Of a DNA stretch of 64,000 bases, positions 15,084 through 22,620 are shown piece by piece. The DNA lies in assembly GCF_039541815.1 (NCBI RefSeq), contig NZ_BAABGY010000007.1:186001-250000 (forward strand), written 5' to 3'. Below the pieces are notes generated by a model. That model was not told where the DNA came from and made no database searches. It saw nothing but the letters and a program-made list of their open reading frames with translations. This DNA comes from Flavisolibacter amylovorans (GTDB lineage Bacteria; Bacteroidota; Bacteroidia; Chitinophagales; Chitinophagaceae). Position 1 is the stretch's first letter. Every line of letters begins with the position of its first letter. The translations under genes were made by a program, and so were the position numbers.

Positions 15084-16157
15084 TCAGCGTTGCTCCCGGT
15101 ACTGCCGGGCAATCCGCCGCTCGGGTGCATGGTCGCAGCAGTAGAGCACGAACAGAAAGCTCCATTCGAGGGGCTTCATCAGCAGGTACACGGCATCGGA
15201 TACCAGGCGAACGCGGAAGATCCCGTAATGACGGTGGATCAGGCTGCCGACGCGGTCGTAGCGACGCCGGACCGCCCGGTGAAGGGAAGGCGCCCGCTCG
15301 GCTACCAGCTCCTCGAACGCATTGGAAACCAGCAACTGCCGGTTGCAAATGATCCGGCCGCCCCGGCGCCACCCATAGCGTAGTGGCCGCACGAGCCGGG
15401 GATGACCCAGTGCCGCTACCGAGCAGAGATAATGCCCGCCGCAATCGACGTTGGCACATTCGTGGTCGAGCCGGGAGAACCCGTGTTTATACGTTTCGCT
15501 GAACGCTCGTGAAAGGGTGTCGGGCTCCTGCCCCAACAGGTACAGGATCAGGGTGAAGAGGAGGGTGAGCGGGAGCGCCAGCAGCAGGAGCGCAGCGGTG
15601 GCGGTAGCCTGGTTGCGGAATACAGAGTGCAGCAGGTTGTGTGCGGGGCGCGCACGCTCGTTGGTGCGCAGTTCTTCGAGAACGGCCCGCTGGTTGCGGT
15701 GCAGGCGCATCCAGAACAGCAGGAGGATGGGCACCGTGCCGAGAACGCAAAAGGCGCTTCCCAGTTCGACCGCGTACATATGGATCGAAAGGAACACGTT
15801 GAGCCCGGCTCCGATCAGTAACAGCGTGTTGACCAGCAGCTCGGGGATCGGCGGTGCGATCCGCCTGCGGAAGGTGCTGTAGACGTAGGCCGCTATACAG
15901 CAGAAGATCAGGGTGTAGATACCCGCCCGGTCACCTGGTGCAAATACGGCACTGTCGGTGCAGCAATTATTCTTCTCCGGTAGATCAAAAGAAGAAAGGA
16001 AAACGAGCGGCAGCAGCACTACCATCCACCATTCCACATATTTCGGGAGCAATACACGTCCCGGCTCCGGACCCGACCACAGGTATCGGAAGAACTCGAA
16101 ATAAGTGAAGGCCGCAAAAAGCGCGGTCGGGATCAGGAAAATGAACATCAGCGCCAT
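15084..16157 (-). CDS. Integral membrane protein with Cys/His cluster (possibly DUF6688)
   Basis: The 357-residue protein has about six hydrophobic segments (starting near residues 3, 40, 80, 108, 135 and 190), with a cytosol-like soluble tail from about residue 220. The tail has a striking cluster HECANVDCGGHYLCSVAALG, which could bind a metal, followed by GGRIICNRQLLVSNAFEEL. From memory the tail resembles the uncharacterised family DUF6688, but this needs a search. It lies 18 bases upstream of an exported amidohydrolase gene's 3' end on the same strand, downstream of it in transcription, so the two may be co-transcribed. Confidence 0.6.
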   Translation of the reverse strand: MALMFIFLIPTALFAAFTYFEFFRYLWSGPEPGRVLLPKYVEWWMVVLLPLVFLSSFDLPEKNNCCTDSAVFAPGDRAGIYTLIFCCIAAYVYSTFRRRIAPPIPELLVNTLLLIGAGLNVFLSIHMYAVELGSAFCVLGTVPILLLFWMRLHRNQRAVLEELRTNERARPAHNLLHSVFRNQATATAALLLLALPLTLLFTLILYLLGQEPDTLSRAFSETYKHGFSRLDHECANVDCGGHYLCSVAALGHPRLVRPLRYGWRRGGRIICNRQLLVSNAFEELVAERAPSLHRAVRRRYDRVGSLIHRHYGIFRVRLVSDAVYLLMKPLEWSFLFVLYCCDHAPERRIARQYREQR

Positions 16158-16175
16158 AAGAAAGTGCCGGTTAGA

Positions 16176-17429
16176 TTAAAAGATCCTTCCGCCTTTCATG
16201 ACCAGGTGTACGCGGCGCAGGTCGCTGATCGTTGCCGAAGGGTCACCGGCTACCACAACAAGGTCCGCCAGCAGGCCTTTCCGGACACGTCCGATGCGGT
16301 CGGCATACCCGAAAACGTCGGCGTTGACCGAGGTGGCCGAGCGCAGCACCTCGAGCGGCTTCATGCCATATTCTACCATCAGCTCCATCTCGCGTGCATT
16401 GTCGCCGTGAGCGAACACACCGGCATCGCCGCCCATGCAGATCGTGACGCCTGCGCGCAGCGCGGCGGCCATGCTGCGCCGCTTGCCTGCAAGGCGCGCA
16501 GGCTCCGGGTCGCTACCCTTCTTCCACCCGGCGTACTGCGTCACGGCGTCGCCGGCGGCAATGGTCGGGCAAAGGGCTACCCCTTTGGCTTTCATGAGCC
16601 GGAACAGGTCCTCGTCGCCGTCGTCGCCATGCTCGATGGTGGAGACGCCAGCATGGATGGACCGCAGCATCCCTTCCTTGGTGGAAGCGTGTACCACCAC
16701 CGGGCGGCCACCGGCGCGGGCAATCGTCACGGCCGCGCGGATCTCTTCCTCGGTGAGTGTCGGCGCGGCCTGCCGGTCGCGGCCCCAGCGGTAGTCGGCA
16801 TACAGCTTCACTACGTCGGCACCACGGCTGATCTGCGTACGCACCTCGCGCTGCATCTCTTCCACACCGCTTACCTCGGCCGCTCCCTGCGGCAGGTCGA
16901 TGTCGGCGTTGGCGTAGGAAGGTCCGTAGGCTCCGCGGGCCACGATGGCGCGTGTGGCGATGATCATCCGTGGGCCGGGAATGACGCCTTTCTCGATCGC
17001 CGCTTTGAGCCCCGCATCGTCGTACGCCGCGCCTTCGGTACCGAGGTCGCGCACGGTGGTGAAGCCGGCGCGCAGCGTGGCCGCAGCGTGTACCACGGCC
17101 CGCGCGGTGCGCTCGGCACGGCTCTCCCGGAGTACCTGGTCGTTCCAGGAGACCTCGTTATACGGGTGCAGGAGCAGGTGGGAGTGCCCTTCAATGAGTC
17201 CCGGAAGCAGTGTTGTGCCCGGTAAGTCCACGACACGCGTATTGGCCGGTAGCTTGAAGCGCATCGGACCGGCCTCGACGATCCGGTCGCCCTGCACCAG
17301 CACGATCCAGTCGGTGTGCATCGCCTCGCCGTCGAATACGCGTGCCGGCTTCAGCAGGTAAAAAGAATCCGACTGTGCGCGCGCACCCAGGGCAAGGAGA
17401 AGCAGGAAGAAGAGGAGCGAAGGTTTCAT
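16176..17429 (-). CDS. Exported metal-dependent amidohydrolase (imidazolonepropionase / Xaa-Pro dipeptidase-like)
   Basis: The 417-residue product begins MKPSLLFFLLLLALGARAQS, a signal peptide, so it acts outside the cytoplasm. It has the amidohydrolase metal ligands: GHSHLLLHP (HxH), a likely carboxylated lysine in DVVKLYADY, histidines in VVVHASTKEG and STIEHGDDGD, and the aspartate in CMGGDAGVF. Members hydrolyse cyclic amides or proline dipeptides; the substrate here cannot be told. The frame is open 46 codons further upstream, but that stretch is only translated intergenic repeat (GAACAAGG and related motifs), so the ATG at 17429 is the start. Confidence 0.85.
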   Translation of the reverse strand: MKPSLLFFLLLLALGARAQSDSFYLLKPARVFDGEAMHTDWIVLVQGDRIVEAGPMRFKLPANTRVVDLPGTTLLPGLIEGHSHLLLHPYNEVSWNDQVLRESRAERTARAVVHAAATLRAGFTTVRDLGTEGAAYDDAGLKAAIEKGVIPGPRMIIATRAIVARGAYGPSYANADIDLPQGAAEVSGVEEMQREVRTQISRGADVVKLYADYRWGRDRQAAPTLTEEEIRAAVTIARAGGRPVVVHASTKEGMLRSIHAGVSTIEHGDDGDEDLFRLMKAKGVALCPTIAAGDAVTQYAGWKKGSDPEPARLAGKRRSMAAALRAGVTICMGGDAGVFAHGDNAREMELMVEYGMKPLEVLRSATSVNADVFGYADRIGRVRKGLLADLVVVAGDPSATISDLRRVHLVMKGGRIF

Positions 17430-17446
17430 GAGGGGAAGATAGGAAT

Positions 17447-17600
17447 GGGGAAAATTGAATAACGAATATTGAATGGCGAATATCGAACATCGTGGAGACC
17501 CGTAGAGACGCATCATATGCGTCTCCTGGTACCGAACAAGGAACAAGGAACAAGGAACAGGGAACAAGTCACAGGGAACAAGAAACAGGGAACAGGGAAC
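17447..17600. repeat. Three kinds of intergenic repeat in one gap
   Basis: From left to right: imperfect copies of TGAATAACGAATAT (about 17449-17490); a perfect palindrome GAGACGCAT-CAT-ATGCGTCTC (17505-17525); and about nine units of GGAACAAG/GGAACAGG (about 17533-17600). No gene is present. The gap separates the upstream end of the amidohydrolase gene from the msrA terminator. Confidence 0.75.
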
Positions 17601-17611
17601 GGTCTGTAGCG

Positions 17612-17639
17612 AAAAAAAAGTCCCGCCATTGGGCGGGAC
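17612..17639 (-). terminator. Intrinsic terminator of msrA
   Basis: GTCCCGCC-CAAT-GGCGGGAC hairpin on the minus strand followed by eight T residues, 57 bases after the msrA stop codon. Confidence 0.85.
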
Positions 17640-17695
17640 CGGTGGAAGAGAAAATATCGTCGACAGCGGACTTCAAACAACAGACGGCAAGCTGT

Positions 17696-18346
17696 TTAAT
17701 TCGCCGTCTTCAGCTTTTTGGCGAAGACCTTCTGGAACTTCTCCAGTTTTGGTCGGATCACCATGGCGCAATAGGGGTTCGAGTATTTGTTGTTCTGGTA
17801 ATAATCCTGGTGGTAATCTTCAGCCGAATAGAAGCGGGCGAAGGGAACGATCTCGGTCACGATCGGCTTGTTGTAGGCACCGCTCTTATCGAGCTCGGTG
17901 CGGTAGTATTCGGCTTTTTCCTTTTGCGCGGCGTCGTGGTAGAAGATGGCGCTGCGGTACTGCGGGCCCACGTCGGCGCCCTGCTTGTTGAGCGAGGTCG
18001 GATCGTGCACCTCGTAAAAGACCTTCACCAGCTCGTCGTACGAGATCTTGTCGGGCTCATAAACGACCTGCACGCATTCGGCATAGCCGCTCTCGCCTGT
18101 GGAAACCTCTTCGTAGGTTGGGTTGGGCTTCTTGCCGCCCGAATAGCCCGAGGTAACACGGAGCACCCCGGTGAGCTGCTCGAAGATGGCCTCGGTGCAC
18201 CAGAAGCAACCGGTGGCAAACGTGGCGGTATCGGTCCGTTCTGCGAAATTCGTCATGGATGCACTCATTTTATTCGATTGCGTTTCGGCAACGCAGCCGA
18301 TGATGGCCCCGAAGAAAAGGAACGCGGCAAAGATTCTATGGTACAT
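17696..18346 (-). CDS. msrA: Peptide-methionine (S)-S-oxide reductase MsrA, probable lipoprotein
   Basis: MsrA repairs S-methionine sulfoxide in proteins. The 216-residue product carries the active site TGCFWCTEAIFEQ, followed by VTSGYSGGKKPNPTYEEVS, GHDPTSLNKQGADVG-like core sequence and YRSAIFYHDAAQK. The N-terminus MYHRIFAAFLFFGAIIGCVA is a lipoprotein-type signal with the lipobox IIGC, placing the enzyme in the periplasm or on a membrane. An ATG 24 codons upstream is less likely. It is divergent from mutS2 with a shared promoter region of about 160 bases. Confidence 0.93.
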   Translation of the reverse strand: MYHRIFAAFLFFGAIIGCVAETQSNKMSASMTNFAERTDTATFATGCFWCTEAIFEQLTGVLRVTSGYSGGKKPNPTYEEVSTGESGYAECVQVVYEPDKISYDELVKVFYEVHDPTSLNKQGADVGPQYRSAIFYHDAAQKEKAEYYRTELDKSGAYNKPIVTEIVPFARFYSAEDYHQDYYQNNKYSNPYCAMVIRPKLEKFQKVFAKKLKTAN

Positions 18347-18469
18347 GCTGGGGGTCACTTGTCCTGCAAATTTCACGGAAGGTGCGACAAATAAAGTGCA
18401 AAACGTCTTTTTTAACAAGGGTTTTCCACGTTGTTTGGCTTTCTTTTAAGACAAGCAAAACGGGCTTCG

Positions 18470-18477
18470 TACCTTTG
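18470..18477 (+). promoter_or_regulatory. -7 box of the mutS2-like gene
   Basis: TACCTTTG, a full consensus match, 28 bases before the ATG at 18505. A TTTTAAG at about 18444 could be a weak -33 region. Confidence 0.6.
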
Positions 18478-18504
18478 CACACTTACATAAGACTGTATTA
18501 CTCA

Positions 18505-20616
18505 ATGAAGTTATATCCAGAGTCGGCCCCGGTGCAGCTGGAATTTGATAAGATCCGCCAATTGCTGCACGAGCGCTGCCGGTCCGAATGGGCGCGGCAA
18601 AAAGCGCTGCAGCTGCGTATCCATACCAAGAAGGACATCATCGAGCTGGAGCTCCTGCAGACGCACGAGTACAAGCAACTGGTGCAGAACGCCCAGTATT
18701 TCCCGAACGATTACGTGCTCAACCTTGGCCGCGAGCTTCGCCTCCTGGCGATCGAAGGCTCCATGCTGGGAGGTGAGGAGCTTACGGGCCTGCGCAAGCT
18801 GGCCATCATGATGGAGCGCATCTTCCGCTGGTTCGATACGGAGCGCCGTACCGCCTTCCCAGGCCTGTCGGCCGTCATCTCCGGTACCTACTACGAGAAG
18901 ACTATCCAGGAACTGATCGACGAGGTGATCGACGAGACCGGCAACGTGAAGGACAATGCCAGCCCGGAGCTCCAGCAGATCCGCATGAGCCTCTTCCGGA
19001 AGCGGCAGGAGCTGCGCCGCGTGTTCGATCGCATCGTGTCGAAGATGAACAAGAACGGCTACCTCGCCGACATCGAGGAAAGCTTTATGAACGGCCGCCG
19101 CGTGATCGCCGTTTTTGCCGAGCAGAAGCGTACGGTGAAAGGCATCCTCCACGGCGAGAGCGACAGCCGCCGCACCGCCTTTATCGAGCCGGAAGAGACC
19201 ATCGAGCTGAACAACTCGATCTACGAGCTCGAAAGCGACGAGCGCAAGGAGGTGTACCGCATCCTGAAGACCCTCACGAAGCAGCTTTCGGTGTATGCGC
19301 CATTGCTTACGGTGTACCACGGCATCGCCGGCGAGTACGACTTTATCCTCGGCAAGGCGCAGCTCGCGATAGCGCTGTATGCCGAGTTCCCGGTGGTGCA
19401 CGACAAACCGCACATCAACCTCGTGAGCGCTTACCACCCGCTGCTGTATTTATACAACCAGCGCTCGGGCAAGAAGACCATCCCCACCGACCTCACCCTC
19501 GACGGCGACCAGCGCATCCTCGTGATCTCGGGCCCGAACGCGGGCGGTAAGACGGTGACGATGAAAACCGTGGGCCTGCTGCAGATCATGGTACAGAGCG
19601 GACTGCTCGTGCCGGTGCATCCGTCGTCCACCTTCGGCATCTTCAAGCAGCTCATGATCCACATCGGCGACACGCAGAGCATCGAGTTCGAGCTCAGTAC
19701 CTACAGCTCGCACCTGCTCAGCATGAAGCACTTCATGGAGACCGCCAACGGCCGCACGCTCTTTTTTATCGACGAGCTCGGCTCCGGCTCCGACCCTAAC
19801 CTGGGCGGCGCCTTTGCCGAGGTCATCATGGAGGAGCTTGCGCGCAAGCATGCCTTTGGGATCGTAACGACGCACTACCTGAACCTGAAGGTGATGGCTG
19901 GCAAAACGAAAGGCATCCTCAATGGCGCGATGGCCTTCGATGAGCAGGCGCTCCTGCCAAAGTACAAGCTGATCGTGGGCAAGCCCGGCTCATCGTATAC
20001 GTTTTCCATAGCCGAGCGCATCGGGCTTGACAAGCGCCTCATCAATCGCGCGCGCAGCCTCGTGGATGAGAATCATTTTCAGCTGGACAAGCTCCTGAAC
20101 CGCACCGAGCAAGACCTGCACGTAGTGGAACAGAAACAGAAGGACCTGAACAAGCTCCTGAAAGACAACGAGCGCCTCAAGCGCGAGATGGAGCAGGCGC
20201 TCGACAAGGAGAAGCACCGCCAGCAGGTGGAGTTGCTCCGGGAGCAGAACCGCATATCCGAAGAACGCATTGCCTACCTTAAAGACATGGAGCGTAAGCT
20301 CCGCCAGCTCACCCTCGACTGGCGCAAGGCCGAAAACAAGAACGAGGTGATGAAGGAAATGGCGGCGCTCCTGTTCCGGAAGAACGAAACGAAAGCAGCA
20401 AGCAAAAAGCAGAAGCAGCTCAACGAGAAATACCAGGAGCTGCAGGATGAGGCCATCAAGGTGGGCGACAAGGTGAAGATGAAAAAGAACCTGCAGGTGG
20501 GAGAGGTGCTCGAGTTGCGGGGCAAGCGCGCCGTGGTCAAGATCGGGCTGCTGCCCATGCAGGTAGACCTGGCCAACCTCGTGCTGGTGAAGGAAAAGGA
20601 CGGGGAGGATGGCTGA
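18505..20616 (+). CDS. mutS2: MutS2-like ATPase without Smr domain
   Basis: The 703-residue protein has the core and clamp regions of the MutS family (residues about 1-300), the Walker A motif GPNAGGKT at 343-350, Walker B FFIDELGSGSDPNLGG and the signature THYLNLKVMA. A long coiled coil follows (about 520-640, rich in E, K, Q and L) and a short KOW-like end (GDKVKMKKNLQVGEVLELRG). MutS2 proteins act in recombination control or ribosome collision rescue. The C-terminal Smr endonuclease domain typical of B. subtilis MutS2 is absent: the frame ends shortly after the KOW-like segment. An in-frame start 41 codons upstream is rejected because the promoter lies inside that stretch. Confidence 0.88.
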   Translation: MKLYPESAPVQLEFDKIRQLLHERCRSEWARQKALQLRIHTKKDIIELELLQTHEYKQLVQNAQYFPNDYVLNLGRELRLLAIEGSMLGGEELTGLRKLAIMMERIFRWFDTERRTAFPGLSAVISGTYYEKTIQELIDEVIDETGNVKDNASPELQQIRMSLFRKRQELRRVFDRIVSKMNKNGYLADIEESFMNGRRVIAVFAEQKRTVKGILHGESDSRRTAFIEPEETIELNNSIYELESDERKEVYRILKTLTKQLSVYAPLLTVYHGIAGEYDFILGKAQLAIALYAEFPVVHDKPHINLVSAYHPLLYLYNQRSGKKTIPTDLTLDGDQRILVISGPNAGGKTVTMKTVGLLQIMVQSGLLVPVHPSSTFGIFKQLMIHIGDTQSIEFELSTYSSHLLSMKHFMETANGRTLFFIDELGSGSDPNLGGAFAEVIMEELARKHAFGIVTTHYLNLKVMAGKTKGILNGAMAFDEQALLPKYKLIVGKPGSSYTFSIAERIGLDKRLINRARSLVDENHFQLDKLLNRTEQDLHVVEQKQKDLNKLLKDNERLKREMEQALDKEKHRQQVELLREQNRISEERIAYLKDMERKLRQLTLDWRKAENKNEVMKEMAALLFRKNETKAASKKQKQLNEKYQELQDEAIKVGDKVKMKKNLQVGEVLELRGKRAVVKIGLLPMQVDLANLVLVKEKDGEDG

Positions 20617-20651
20617 GGTGCACTGACTCATCAAGACAGATAACCGGACCG

Positions 20652-20676
20652 GCCGCAGCACCTGCTGCGGCTTTTT
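20652..20676 (+). terminator. Intrinsic terminator of the mutS2-like gene
   Basis: GCCGCAG-CACCTG-CTGCGGC hairpin followed by five T residues, 36 bases after the stop codon. Confidence 0.88.
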
Positions 20677-20777
20677 CTTGCGGTTTTTGCAGAAATCCTG
20701 CAGGTTTCTGCGTGAATTTCGCTGCATCCGGTATTTTAGCGGTATCCCGGCCCGGCCGGTCCCAAAACCAAGTTACC

Positions 20778-22595
20778 ATGTTGCGATTGCTTTGCTCGCT
20801 GGCCCTGTTGCTGGCTACCTTCTCCCCACACGCGCAAAAGACGCTGAAGCGCGAGGTCCGCGGCGCCTGGATCACGACCTATGCAGGCCTGGACTGGCCA
20901 GTGCGCACGCAGACGCCGACGCAGCAGCGGGCGGCACTCCTGACCCAGCTCGATCATCACCGCGCCACCGGTATGAATACCGTCTACTTCCAGGTGCGCA
21001 GCCAGAGCGACGCAATGTACCCGAGCACACTGGAGCCCTGGTCGTACGACCTTACCGGCGCCCAGGGCGTGGCGCCGAACCCGGCCTGGGACCCGCTGCA
21101 GTTTGCGCTGGAGCAATCGCGGCAGCGCGGCTTTGAGTTCCACGCCTGGATCAACCCGTTCCGGGCGGTGGCCAATACCGCCAATGCGAGTAACAATACG
21201 CTCTATTCGGCTGGCCATATCTCGCGCACGCAGCCGGGCTGGATGCTCACCGTAGGCACCGTGCAGATCATCAACCCCGGCATCCCCGCTGCCCGCGCGC
21301 ATATCCTCTCGGTCATCACCGATATCCTCCGCCGCTACGATGTGGACGGCATTCATTTCGACGACTACTTTTATCCTTCGGGCACCATTAACGACGACGC
21401 TGCCTATACGGCCGATCCGCGCGGGTTTCCCAATACTACGGCAGGCCGCGCCGACTGGCGCCGCGACAACATCAACCTGTTCATTCAGGGTGTGTACGAT
21501 TCGGTGCGTACGATCAAGCCCTGGGTCAAGTTCGGCGTTTCGCCCTCCGGCATCTACCGCAGCAGCACGGATCCTAACATCGGCTCCAACACCTCCTCCG
21601 GCGCGCTCCAGCATTACAGCGCCTACTTTGCCGACAGTAAGAAATGGCTGCAGCAGGGGTGGGTCGACTATATCGCACCGCAGTTATACTGGTACCGCGG
21701 GCAAACCGGCTCCGACTACGACGTACTGGTGCCCTGGTGGAACAACAACGCCTTCGGCCGGCATATTTACATCGGCGTGGCGTCTTACAAGGTCAACGAT
21801 CCGGCGCAGGGAGCCAACTGGGCCAACCCGGCGCAGTTGCCGGGGCAGGTGCGCATGAACCGGAGCGCGCTGTACCCGAACGTGCACGGCAGTCTCTTCT
21901 TCCGCACACAGCACCTGATCGGCAACGCCCTTGGCCACCGCGACTCTCTGAAGAACGACCTGTTCAAGCGGCCTGCGCTGCAGCCGCGGATGCCCTGGCG
22001 CGATGAGGTGGGGCCCGAGCCGCCAACAGCAGGTTATGCATTGCTTGAGGGTGATTCCATCATCTTCGCATGGGGGGCGCCACCTGCCACAGCGGATCCG
22101 TTGCAACAGGTGCGGCAATACGCCATCTACCGTAATACTACGGCAGCCGTGGATACCAGCGATCCGGGTCAGCTCGTTGGGATCGTGAATGGCGATGTAA
22201 CCCGCTTCCGCGATACAACGATCCCGGGCGGTCCTGGTTTCGGCTACTTCTACGCCGTGACGGCACTCGACCGCTTTCATAATGAAAGCCGCCGCTCCGA
22301 GGTACGCCAGGTGGCCGCCCTTACCTCCGTCAGCAGCAGGAACGGCCTCGACGGAGCCTTGCTGGTATACCCGAACCCAACCCGCGGCGCGTTCTACGTG
22401 CGGCTGACCGCGCCCCGCCGGCCCACGATGCAGGTGCGGGTGCTCAATGCACTCGGTCAGCTCGTGGAGCAGCGTGCAGCGGTGCCCAGCGGCAGCCCGC
22501 TCCGTCTTGGCGACGGTTATCGCCCGGGCCTCTACTTCCTGGAGGTGAGTACCGGTACCGGGAGGCAGCACGCCACGGTGATTATCGGCAGGTAG
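20778..22595 (+). CDS. GHL10-family secreted protein with fibronectin-like domain and T9SS tail
   Basis: The 605-residue protein starts MLRLLCSLALLLATFSPHAQ (signal peptide). Residues about 25-340 match the glycoside-hydrolase-like GHL10 family (VRGAWITTYAGLDWP; DGIHFDDYFYPSG; WVDYIAPQLYWYRG). The active carboxylates are plausible but not proven. A fibronectin type III-like domain follows (about 410-505), and the end is a T9SS type A sorting domain beginning LLVYPNPTRGAFYVRL. The protein is therefore probably exported through the type IX system and attached to the surface. The substrate is unknown; bacterial GHL10 proteins have been linked to peptidoglycan or glycan cleavage. It converges on the outer-membrane barrel gene. 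Confidence 0.85.
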   Translation: MLRLLCSLALLLATFSPHAQKTLKREVRGAWITTYAGLDWPVRTQTPTQQRAALLTQLDHHRATGMNTVYFQVRSQSDAMYPSTLEPWSYDLTGAQGVAPNPAWDPLQFALEQSRQRGFEFHAWINPFRAVANTANASNNTLYSAGHISRTQPGWMLTVGTVQIINPGIPAARAHILSVITDILRRYDVDGIHFDDYFYPSGTINDDAAYTADPRGFPNTTAGRADWRRDNINLFIQGVYDSVRTIKPWVKFGVSPSGIYRSSTDPNIGSNTSSGALQHYSAYFADSKKWLQQGWVDYIAPQLYWYRGQTGSDYDVLVPWWNNNAFGRHIYIGVASYKVNDPAQGANWANPAQLPGQVRMNRSALYPNVHGSLFFRTQHLIGNALGHRDSLKNDLFKRPALQPRMPWRDEVGPEPPTAGYALLEGDSIIFAWGAPPATADPLQQVRQYAIYRNTTAAVDTSDPGQLVGIVNGDVTRFRDTTIPGGPGFGYFYAVTALDRFHNESRRSEVRQVAALTSVSSRNGLDGALLVYPNPTRGAFYVRLTAPRRPTMQVRVLNALGQLVEQRAAVPSGSPLRLGDGYRPGLYFLEVSTGTGRQHATVIIGR

Positions 22596-22620
22596 TTGTT
22601 GCCGTTCTCATCGGCACATA

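Noticed and set aside
17430..17567. 46-codon N-terminal extension of the amidohydrolase
   Set aside because: It translates only the intergenic repeat motifs and lies before the signal peptide.
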